From: a virus
IMG/VR virus record: IMGVR_UViG_3300046811_000142
Location: 1-20,201 of that record
DNA: 20,201 nt
Direction: 5' to 3' (one strand)
Positions 1 to 4,523 of this stretch are shown here, one piece after another. A program made the translations under genes and the position numbers. The notes beneath the pieces are model-generated. The model had not been told where the DNA came from. It did no database searches and saw only the letters and a list, made by a program, of their open reading frames with translations. Each line of letters opens with the position of its first letter. Position 1 is the stretch's first letter.

Positions 1-34
1 CCCGGCGTTGGCTGATCAATTGACGTCCCGTCAT
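1..34 (-). CDS. N-terminus of a leftward gene cut by the window edge
   Basis: Only the first 11 codons are present; they read M-T-G-R-Q-L-I-S-Q-R-R from an ATG at 34-32 and stay open to the edge. Support for a real start is positional: a TATAGT promoter core lies exactly 6 nt upstream of the ATG on the same strand, the same geometry seen at 1383 and at 20186. No Shine-Dalgarno sequence is present, so a leaderless transcript would be needed. It would be divergent from the cassette starting at 172. The product cannot be recognised from so few residues. Confidence 0.4.
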   Translation of the reverse strand, partial: MTGRQLISQRR

Positions 35-39
35 TGATC
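14..39. promoter_or_regulatory. imperfect inverted repeat, possible operator
   Basis: GATCAA-T-TGACG (14-25) is mirrored by CGTCA-TTGATC (29-39): 11 paired positions around a 3-nt centre, with one unpaired T in the left arm. The dyad spans the putative start codon and the initial transcribed region of the leftward gene, just downstream of its TATAGT box. That is where a repressor dimer would block initiation. The XRE-type protein encoded at 663-893 is an obvious candidate ligand, but this is inference. It could equally act as a hairpin at the 5' end of that mRNA. Confidence 0.4.
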
Positions 40-40
40 T

Positions 41-69
41 ACTATAGCCGGTAAAGGTCTGACCGTCAC
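41..69 (-). promoter_or_regulatory. leftward promoter, TATAGT -10 element
   Basis: On the minus strand a GTGACG hexamer (69-64) is followed after 17 nt by TATAGT (46-41). The first matches the consensus TTGACA at four positions and the second matches TATAAT at five of six. Six nucleotides (AGATCA) separate the -10 from the ATG at 34, so transcription would start at or next to the start codon. Unlike the other three copies in the window, this one has no TG extension upstream of the -10. Confidence 0.5.
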
Positions 70-92
70 CTGTTCCACTTGCGAGTCAGGTC

Positions 93-101
93 TGTTATAG
101 T
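93..101 (+). promoter_or_regulatory. rightward promoter, extended -10 TGTTATAGT
   Basis: TGT-TATAGT is an extended -10 element (TGN-TATAGT). The -35 region is poor: TTCCAC at 73-78 would be at 17-nt spacing but shares little with TTGACA, as is usual for extended -10 promoters. The downstream bases TGAGGTAAC closely resemble AGAGGTATG after the 1371 promoter, although no start codon is present here. The predicted mRNA start is near 108, giving the nuclease-like gene at 172 a leader of about 64 nt. Confidence 0.5.
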
Positions 102-110
102 TGAGGTAAC

Positions 111-153
111 CCCGGCGGGCGCGGTCGGCACCAGAGCTTCCGTACCCGCCGGG
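111..153 (+). promoter_or_regulatory. hairpin in the leader of the GIY-YIG gene
   Basis: CCCGGCGGG (111-119) is perfectly complementary to CCCGCCGGG (145-153), giving a 9-bp GC-only stem with a 25-nt loop in the predicted 5' leader. The Shine-Dalgarno GGGAG (162-166) lies 8 nt past the stem and is left free. No U-run follows, so this is not an obvious terminator. An attenuator or stability element is possible, but so is a chance GC-rich pairing. Confidence 0.35.
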
Positions 154-171
154 TCATCGACGGGAGACGGG

Positions 172-666
172 ATGAGGACTCCAGCCCAGCTGGTCAGGCG
201 GTGGAAGCGCCGGAAGCCCGGCGTCTACCTCTACCGCACCTGGCGCCACCTTCAGCCGACGCGGTCGGAGTGGGGGTACGGCGGCAAGGCACGTGACCTG
301 GACGTGCGCAAGAAGTGCCACCTGGGCACGTGCCATCACAAGGGGTGCACCGAGAAAGGGTGGGCGGACCTGATCATCAGGCGCTACACGCTCCAGCTGC
401 CCTGGTGGCTCGGCTTTGACTGGATCACGCTCTCCCTGGAGACGCTGCTGATCTCGGTGTTCCGGCCCCGGTACAACTGGCAGAAGAACCCGCGGCGGTC
501 CAAGGTCGGCCCGCGGGAACAGCTGGTCCAGCGGCGCGAGCGCGAGATGCGCCCGGCGTCGTACACGACCAAGGTCCGGGTGGCCCGGATCGGCTACATC
601 TTCACGCGCGTGCTCGGCCTGGCCCTTGTGCTCACCGGCGCGATCGGGTGGTGGGTGACGCGATGA
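172..666 (+). CDS. membrane-anchored GIY-YIG nuclease-like protein
   Basis: 164 aa. The N-terminal two thirds fit a GIY-YIG endonuclease fold: G17-V-Y, then Y36-G-G-K-A-R-D-L-D-V-R46 with H50. This aligns almost residue for residue with the YVG...R...H block of I-TevI-type domains, where the Arg is catalytic. E90 in a leucine-rich helix and the RPRYN motif (N102) match the family's metal-binding Glu and conserved Asn. A Cys/His cluster (C49, H50, C54, H55, H56, C59) follows the catalytic Arg and could bind zinc. A single hydrophobic segment at about 138-161 ends the protein, suggesting membrane attachment. ATG 172 is chosen because GGGAG sits 5 nt upstream; the frame is open back to 79 but without good start signals. 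The stop overlaps the next ATG (ATGA), so it is coupled to the XRE gene. The nuclease fold is a motif reading, not a database hit. Confidence 0.7.
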   Translation: MRTPAQLVRRWKRRKPGVYLYRTWRHLQPTRSEWGYGGKARDLDVRKKCHLGTCHHKGCTEKGWADLIIRRYTLQLPWWLGFDWITLSLETLLISVFRPRYNWQKNPRRSKVGPREQLVQRREREMRPASYTTKVRVARIGYIFTRVLGLALVLTGAIGWWVTR

Positions 667-893
667 CCACCGCGATGGCGCACTACTACCGAGCAACCAC
701 ACAGGTACTGGACCTGCTTCCGCGGCTGGTCCGAGACGCTCGGCTAAAGGCGGGGAAGTCGCAACGCGAGGTGGCCGAAGAGGCCGGGTCCTCGGCGGCG
801 GCCATCTGCCGGTTGGAGGCCGGTGGACCGGCCAGCCAGTTTACGATCATGGCAATGGTGAAGTGGCTTCACGATCAAGAGGACAAGGCATGA
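663..893 (+). CDS. small XRE-family helix-turn-helix regulator
   Basis: 76 aa and almost entirely a Cro/C1-type (XRE) helix-turn-helix: L-V-R-D-A-R-L-K-A-G-K-S-Q-R-E-V-A-E-E-A-G-type spacing for helices 1-2, then S-S-A-A-A-I-C-R-L-E-A-G as the recognition helix and its Glu-Ala-Gly cap. There is no extra effector or dimerisation domain. The ATG overlaps the stop of the GIY-YIG gene and its own stop overlaps the next start, so all three proteins are probably made from one mRNA. It probably regulates this cassette or the divergent leftward promoter; the dyad at 14-39 is a plausible site. A role as immunity repressor or excisionase-like factor cannot be excluded. Confidence 0.8.
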   Translation: MTTAMAHYYRATTQVLDLLPRLVRDARLKAGKSQREVAEEAGSSAAAICRLEAGGPASQFTIMAMVKWLHDQEDKA

Positions 894-1357
894 ACGAGAT
901 CGAGCGGTTGAACCCTGACCTTGTCGTCCGGGCCACATCCACCCCGGCCCCTGCCGTCCGGCGGGCGGTCGCCCTGACCGGCCGGACGCGCCGGATCGTG
1001 CTGGAGGACTTGCGCCGCCGGACGGCCGCGGGCGAGATCGAATCGGCCGGTCAGCTCCAGCTGATCACGTCCGGCCCGATGGCCGGGCAGTATGCCATCC
1101 GGGTGATCCTGTTGCCCATCCCGCGTCCGCGCTCTTCCGCCCCGCGCTGGCTGATTGCCGGTGGCGTCGCGCTCATGGGCCTGGCTGCTGTGGTCGGCGC
1201 GTTTGCGTGGTTGCTGACTGCCATGTCGGCGGCCAGCGTGGCAGGCCTGTGCGTGGTCCTGCTGGCAGTGCTCGGCATTGTGGTGGCCGCGGGGGCCGAC
1301 CGGCGCAAGCGGTCCGGCAACGTCACGGTGGTCAGCAACATCAACGTTGGACGATAG
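890..1357 (+). CDS. two-TM membrane protein of unknown function
   Basis: 155 aa. Residues 1-85 are a soluble, Arg-rich region (for example R-R-I-V-L-E-D-L-R-R-R), followed by two hydrophobic segments at about 87-110 and 114-135 separated by a very short turn. The tail is short and basic. Both ends would therefore lie on the same side, probably the cytoplasm, as a helical hairpin. The ATG overlaps the XRE gene's stop (ATGA). No family is recognised. Together with the membrane-anchored GIY-YIG protein it places two of three coupled products at the cytoplasmic membrane, which would suit a superinfection or host-surface role, but that is inference only. Confidence 0.75.
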   Translation: MNEIERLNPDLVVRATSTPAPAVRRAVALTGRTRRIVLEDLRRRTAAGEIESAGQLQLITSGPMAGQYAIRVILLPIPRPRSSAPRWLIAGGVALMGLAAVVGAFAWLLTAMSAASVAGLCVVLLAVLGIVVAAGADRRKRSGNVTVVSNINVGR

Positions 1358-1376
1358 CGGGAACGTCTGCTATAGT
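1347..1376 (+). promoter_or_regulatory. rightward promoter TTGGAC-N18-TGCTATAGT
   Basis: TTGGAC (1347-1352) is followed after 18 nt by TATAGT (1371-1376), with TGC (1368-1370) directly before it as an extended -10. The hexamer is the same as those at 96-101, 41-46 (minus) and 20193-20198 (minus). The -35 lies inside the last codons of the preceding gene. Only AGAGGT separates the -10 from the first ATG, so the mRNA would begin at or beside the start codon. Confidence 0.65.
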
Positions 1377-1382
1377 AGAGGT

Positions 1383-1562
1383 ATGATGACGGACACCGAT
1401 ACCCCCGCCCCGACCGCCCAGCAGATCGTTACCATCGCCCAGGCGGCCGTCCAGGCCGCCATGGATTCCATGACCGCCGCCGTCCGAGATGGCCGGGTCA
1501 CCACCCTGGCCGAAGCCCTCCACCACCTGGACGCCTACAACGAGGGCGTTCAATCCCTCTGA
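1383..1562 (+). CDS. small Ala-rich protein from a probably leaderless mRNA
   Basis: 59 aa starting M-M-T-D-T-D-T. After a short acidic, Thr/Pro-rich start, residues 12-52 are predicted to be helical and Ala-rich (Q-Q-I-V-T-I-A-Q-A-A-V-Q-A-A-M pattern), with no TM segment and no known motif. Two consecutive ATGs (1383, 1386) are available; the TATAGT box ends 6 nt before the first. The GAGG at 1378-1381 touches the start and is too close to act as a normal Shine-Dalgarno. It has its own promoter and is followed directly by a terminator, so it can be expressed apart from the upstream genes. Function unknown; a small anti-host or regulatory protein is possible. Confidence 0.7.
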   Translation: MMTDTDTPAPTAQQIVTIAQAAVQAAMDSMTAAVRDGRVTTLAEALHHLDAYNEGVQSL

Positions 1563-1567
1563 AACGC

Positions 1568-1603
1568 AACCGGCCCCCACCTCGATCGAGGTGGGGGCCG
1601 GTT
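1568..1603. terminator. bidirectional terminator between convergent units
   Basis: A perfect 36-bp palindrome: the left arm AACCGGCCCCCACCTCGA (1568-1585) is the exact complement of the right arm (1586-1603). It lies between the stop of the rightward 59-aa gene (1562) and the stop of the leftward 68-aa gene (1615), where both transcripts must end. U-runs are weak: GGTTCGTG follows rightward and TTGCGTTT leftward, as is common for high-GC actinobacterial terminators. Confidence 0.85.
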
Positions 1604-1614
1604 CGTGTCCGCGA

Positions 1615-1821
1615 TCAGTCCGTGGTCATGCCGCCGCCGGGCGGCGGGACCGGCGTCTCCGGGATGCTGATGTTGATGTCACCGTTGGTGGTCATGCCCG
1701 GCCGGAGCGCGAGTTCCTGGGCTAGGCCCTGGAGTTCGGCCACGGCCTGAGAACCGGCTGTAATGACCAACTCCCCGGACATGTTTTCCAGCCGGACGGT
1801 CAGCTGCTGCGACAGGGCCAT
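1615..1821 (-). CDS. last late gene, 68-aa hypothetical protein
   Basis: 68 aa. Residues 1-25 read as beta strands (Q-Q-L-T-V-R-L-E-N-M and E-L-V-I-T-A), residues 25-40 as a helix, and the C-terminus is a Pro/Gly-rich tail (P-E-T-P-V-P-P-P-G-G-G). There is no TM segment and no recognised domain. The ATG shares its A with the stop of the upstream holin-like gene (TGATG), so translation is probably coupled. It is the final gene of the leftward unit, just before the bidirectional terminator. Its place after the lysis genes gives no clear function. Confidence 0.65.
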   Translation of the reverse strand: MALSQQLTVRLENMSGELVITAGSQAVAELQGLAQELALRPGMTTNGDINISIPETPVPPPGGGMTTD

Positions 1822-2057
1822 CAGCGGTTCCGCTTCAGGTAGGACGAAATCAGGCCACCGGCCAGGCCGACGACCGAGATGCCGACCATGCCCGCGTAGC
1901 CGGACCAATGTGAGGTGTCCAGGTTGGCCAAGCCCGCGGCCAGGCCGGTGAGGCCTGCGGTGACCACGAACTGGACGGCCGCGCCGACCTTGGATTCCTT
2001 GGCCAGCGACTTGGAGCCGTCCCCGGCGGGACCGGCGGTGTTGGCAGGGTTCACCAT
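1821..2057 (-). CDS. holin-like small membrane protein, two TM
   Basis: 78 aa. Hydrophilic N-terminus (1-24), first hydrophobic segment about 25-45 (V-G-A-A-V-Q-F-V-V-T-A-G-L-T-G-L-A), a short polar loop with D-T-S-H-W, second segment about 53-72, then a basic tail K-R-N-R. Size, two TM hairpin and charged C-terminus are typical of phage holins, which permeabilise the membrane so that endolysin reaches the cell wall. ATG 2057 follows GGAGAAG at good spacing and lies 2 nt after the previous stop. Its position downstream of the endolysin supports a lysis role. Three membrane proteins in this cluster could be the holin; this has the most holin-like layout. Confidence 0.65.
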   Translation of the reverse strand: MVNPANTAGPAGDGSKSLAKESKVGAAVQFVVTAGLTGLAAGLANLDTSHWSGYAGMVGISVVGLAGGLISSYLKRNR

Positions 2058-2059
2058 GA

Positions 2060-2395
2060 TCACTTCTCCGTTCTCGGCGGGCACCCAAGGGATGTCCGCA
2101 AGGTGATGTACGTTCGAGCCTGGGCCTTGCCCAGAGCTGTGGTCGGCGGCACGGCCGCCGCGTTGTCGTCCAGGCTCACGATAATCGCGCAGATGGCATC
2201 GTGCTGATCCTGGGCCTGAACCGCCAGCTGCTCCCGCTGCTCCCGCTCCCGGCGGTCGGCCTTCTCCTGGACCACGAGGCACAGCACGGTAGCCAGGACG
2301 GCGGTCAGGAAGCTGAAGCCGAACGACGCCACGATCGGCCACCACGGCCGGTCGCGCGCCTGGAGGATCTCCAGATCCGTGAGGTCTTCTTTCAC
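2060..2395 (-). CDS. single-TM protein with cytoplasmic or external coiled coil
   Basis: 111 aa from a GTG at 2395. One strong TM segment at about 20-42 (P-I-V-A-S-F-G-F-S-F-L-T-A-V-L-A), then a highly charged helical stretch at about 44-70 (E-K-A-D-R-R-E-R-E-Q-R-E-Q), probably a coiled coil, then a Thr/Ala-rich tail. The layout recalls inner-membrane spanins or holin partners, but no lipoprotein partner is visible and such two-component spanins belong to hosts with outer membranes. The GTG overlaps the TGA of the -1 frame of the preceding gene (GTGA at 2392-2395). Likely part of the lysis cassette; exact role not known. Confidence 0.7.
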   Translation of the reverse strand: MKEDLTDLEILQARDRPWWPIVASFGFSFLTAVLATVLCLVVQEKADRREREQREQLAVQAQDQHDAICAIIVSLDDNAAAVPPTTALGKAQARTYITLRTSLGCPPRTEK

Positions 2396-2493
2396 CTGAT
2401 CACCGTGACCCAGACGAGGACGAGGGCGAGTCCTCCGACGCTGAATCCGAGCCTGACCCAGTCGTACCAGTCGAGCCGAGTGCGGCCATGAGG
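2392..2493 (-). other. alternative -1 frame encoding a TM segment in the holin gene
   Basis: The -1 frame relative to the 89-aa gene ends in R-T-R-L-D-W-Y-D-W-V-R-L-G-F-S-V-G-G and continues through L-A-L-V-L-V-W-V-T-V-I-R before TGA at 2394-2392. This is a classic amphipathic lead-in plus TM helix. By hand count 26 of 30 third positions are G/C in this frame against 16 of 24 in the annotated frame. The stop forms a GTGA overlap with the next gene, the coupling style used throughout this window. No ATG or GTG starts this frame inside the gene and no canonical slippery heptamer is evident. A shift would give a product of about 92 aa with three TM segments. Confidence 0.5.
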
Positions 2494-2669
2494 CGAGGGA
2501 GGACCACCGAGAGGCCCGGGACCCCCAGCAGCGCCGCCGCCAGGGCGAGGATTCGAGAGTCCACCGGGCCGATGAGAACCTGTTGATAGATAAGGCCCCA
2601 AGACGCCAGGAACGAGATCACGTCCTTGACCACGGTCAAACCGCGCGGCCCCCGTGAACGTACGCTCAC
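2400..2669 (-). CDS. putative holin or lysis membrane protein
   Basis: 89 aa from GTG 2669, supported by AGGTGGG 6 nt upstream; the ATG at 2673 in another frame is too close to that site. Hydrophobic segments at about 15-33 (V-K-D-V-I-S-F-L-A-S-W-G-L-I-Y) and 39-64 (I-L-A-L-A-A-A-L-L-G-V-P-G-L) make a two-TM hairpin, followed by a low-complexity Ser/Gly/Thr tail. Position after the endolysin suggests a holin or antiholin. The last 100 bases also have an open -1 frame with better codon character that encodes another TM segment and ends in the GTGA start of the next gene. The Ser-rich ending may therefore not be the only, or the real, C-terminus. Confidence 0.65.
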   Translation of the reverse strand: MSVRSRGPRGLTVVKDVISFLASWGLIYQQVLIGPVDSRILALAAALLGVPGLSVVLPRLMAALGSTGTTGSGSDSASEDSPSSSSGSR

Positions 2670-2695
2670 TCATAACCCACCTAACTGTTTCGTCG

Positions 2696-3088
2696 TCATT
2701 GAGGTGCCGGAGCCACCCCGAAGACGATGACGGTGGTCCCGAGCGCGATACCCACCGGCGCGGTAAACGACACGGTACAGCCAGCCGCTGTCTGGTTCGA
2801 GACGTTGGCGACCGGAGATGCCATGTTGGCCACGGCCACCGCCACGTCCACGTTGTAGACCTCGGACGGCATCGGTGACGACCACGTCACCGTGCCCGTC
2901 ACCGTGCCGCCGAGACTGATCAGAGACGTGGTCGTGAACGCACCGATCCGGAACCGCTTGGCTGCCTGGGTGCCCGCGGTGTTGTTCACCTGGACCTGCT
3001 GGATTCCCAGCCGCTTCAGGATCATGTTGACCTGGTTACGGAGCGCCTGGAACTCAGGGTTGTTCCCGAGGCGGCCGGGGGAGGTCAC
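2696..3088 (-). CDS. beta-rich 130-aa protein, possible tail or fibre-like component
   Basis: 130 aa from a GTG whose last bases overlap the endolysin stop (GTGA at 3085-3088). Residues 8-35 form a likely helix (E-F-Q-A-L-R-N-Q-V-N-M-I-L-K-R-L), followed by about 90 residues of alternating Val/Thr/Ala patterns (G-T-V-T-G-T-V-T-W, V-D-V-A-V-A-V-A) typical of a beta sandwich. A helical stalk plus beta domain resembles small trimeric tail or fibre modules. It lies between endolysin and holin genes, so a virion role is not certain. No TM segment, no signal peptide and no catalytic motif seen. Confidence 0.65.
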   Translation of the reverse strand: MTSPGRLGNNPEFQALRNQVNMILKRLGIQQVQVNNTAGTQAAKRFRIGAFTTTSLISLGGTVTGTVTWSSPMPSEVYNVDVAVAVANMASPVANVSNQTAAGCTVSFTAPVGIALGTTVIVFGVAPAPQ

Positions 3089-3951
3089 TTCTTGGTCGCC
3101 GGGTTGGCCGCGTTATACATCCTCTGGACCAGGTCATAGATCCGCTGGACCGCGGTGGCCAGCGCGATCTCCGGGTTGGTGTCGTGATCACCGGCGCCCG
3201 GCGCGTTCTGGATCAGGCCGTCCAGCTTGAGGGTCTTGTTCGCGGTCGCCTCGGCGATGGCGTTGATGTCGTCCTGATCGAGAGTTGCCATGGTCTTCCA
3301 TCCCGGCGCCAGCAGCGCCTGAAGTTGGGCGAGCGTTCCGCGGAAGGCGTTCGCGTCGCACGTGGACTGGCCAGCAATCACGGCCTTGCTGGAGAACTGA
3401 AGGATGGCGGGTGTCTGCCCGCTGTAGGCGTCCCAGAGCGACGACGAGTCGCCCGGGTAGAGCTTGGACGCGGCGCCGCTCCCGGCCACGTAGTGAGACG
3501 CCCAGAGCGGGTAGCCGAGACCGGTCAGGGAGTTTCCGTACACCCACTCCGGCGCGTACACGATCGGCATCAGCTTGGGCATCTTGGCCCGCAGCCGGTC
3601 ACAGGCCGCCTTGATGTCGGCCTTGCTCGGGACGGTGCCAGAGTCCCCGCCCCACTTCTCGCAGTCCAACTGGAGAATGAACGGCCGGTCGCGCCAGCCG
3701 GGGCACGTGGCGTCCAGCCGGGCCAGGAAGGCGTCCGCGCGGCCCGCGCCGTTACCGGGGTAGAGCACCCAGTACGCGCCCAGCATGGCCTTCTCGATCG
3801 GGATGCCCTTGACGCCGCTCCACCAGGTGCCGATCTCGGCGTCGTTGGCGTCGCCCCCGGCCTTGTGCGTGAAGAAATTGAAGCCCTCGGCCACGGCGTC
3901 GCCGATGTTCGGGTCGTCGTAGTGGGACAGGTCCCATCCATAGCTCGTCAT
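3085..3951 (-). CDS. endolysin, GH25-type muramidase
   Basis: 288 aa. Opens with Y-G-W-D-L-S-H-Y-D, the N-terminal active-site strand of GH25 (Chalaropsis-type) lysozymes with Asp at position 7. The family's D-x-E motif appears as L-Q-L-D-C-E with D96 and E98. Further GH25-like strands follow (P-I-V-Y-A-P-E-W-V-Y, P-L-W-A-S-H-Y, I-L-Q-F-S-S). It would cleave the N-acetylmuramic acid to N-acetylglucosamine linkage of peptidoglycan. Residues from about 213 form a helical C-terminal region (D-D-I-N-A-I-A-E-A and I-A-L-A-T-A-V-Q-R-I-Y-D-L-V), possibly for wall binding or oligomerisation. There is no signal peptide, so export should depend on a holin; candidates lie just downstream. ATG 3951 is chosen for its GGAGGGGG Shine-Dalgarno; the frame is open upstream but overlaps the tail gene. 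Confidence 0.88.
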   Translation of the reverse strand: MTSYGWDLSHYDDPNIGDAVAEGFNFFTHKAGGDANDAEIGTWWSGVKGIPIEKAMLGAYWVLYPGNGAGRADAFLARLDATCPGWRDRPFILQLDCEKWGGDSGTVPSKADIKAACDRLRAKMPKLMPIVYAPEWVYGNSLTGLGYPLWASHYVAGSGAASKLYPGDSSSLWDAYSGQTPAILQFSSKAVIAGQSTCDANAFRGTLAQLQALLAPGWKTMATLDQDDINAIAEATANKTLKLDGLIQNAPGAGDHDTNPEIALATAVQRIYDLVQRMYNAANPATKK

Positions 3952-3983
3952 GCAATCCCCCTCCGCCCTCATTGTCCCATGGA

Positions 3984-4514
3984 TCACGACAGGCGGGTGT
4001 GCCTGCCGAACGAACCGGCCGTTACCTGGACAGCGTTGGTGTTGCTGACGCTCTGCGCCCATTGGAACGTGACGTTTCCCGCGGTCGCGCCGACCGTCAC
4101 CACGGACCACTCATAAAGCCAGAGGGATGCGCCGGTGGTCGAGCGCCAGCCGTAGGACTCGCCGGTCGCGCTGCCGTGGACGCCCCAGTGCGTGGTCATG
4201 TTGTCGGCGCCGGAATCGTTGGAGGTCGATCCCGCACCCTGGACGTTGCGGTTCGCGGTCGTGCCGGTCGGCAACCCCCACTGGCTCTTCAGCAGCGGCG
4301 GAGTGGTGATGGCCGGACTGAGGTACTTGACGTAGAACTCCACCAGGCAGACCTCACCGGCAATGACCGGGATGACGAGGTCCGGATCGTCGGTGGCCGT
4401 GGTCGTGCTGGCCCGACTGGTGTTGGAGTTCTTGACGTAGTAGTCCGGTTCCATCTGCCCGGCCAGGGTAGCCGTGAAGCGCTGGCCTGCGAAGAGGACG
4501 GGAAACTTAGACAT
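3984..4514 (-). CDS. minor tail protein, 176 aa
   Basis: 176 aa. Beta-rich throughout and without TM segments. An N-terminal block (F-P-V-L-F-A-G-Q-R-F-T-A-T-L) is followed by Ser/Thr-rich turns, a Gly-rich middle and aromatic-rich strands (W-L-Y-E-W-S-V-V-T-V). This is the composition of a small tail-tip or fibre-type structural protein. It is 9 nt downstream of the 906-aa tail protein, with GAGG ahead of the ATG, and is followed by the endolysin, so it closes the tail module. It may contribute to host recognition, but no carbohydrate-binding motif is certain. The family is not named with confidence. Confidence 0.7.
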   Translation of the reverse strand: MSKFPVLFAGQRFTATLAGQMEPDYYVKNSNTSRASTTTATDDPDLVIPVIAGEVCLVEFYVKYLSPAITTPPLLKSQWGLPTGTTANRNVQGAGSTSNDSGADNMTTHWGVHGSATGESYGWRSTTGASLWLYEWSVVTVGATAGNVTFQWAQSVSNTNAVQVTAGSFGRHTRLS

Positions 4515-4523
4515 GGGCGATCC

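Noticed and set aside
79-171. N-terminal extension of the GIY-YIG protein from TTG 79
   Set aside because: It would span the promoter core at 96-101 and the leader hairpin, and reads as low-complexity Gly/Ala/Ser sequence. ATG 172 has a good Shine-Dalgarno.
2494-2673. Start of the -1 frame at ATG 2673 giving a 93-aa protein
   Set aside because: The N-terminal two thirds of that frame are rich in Gly, Pro and T-ending codons and are unlike coding sequence here. Only the last part (about 2392-2493) looks coding.
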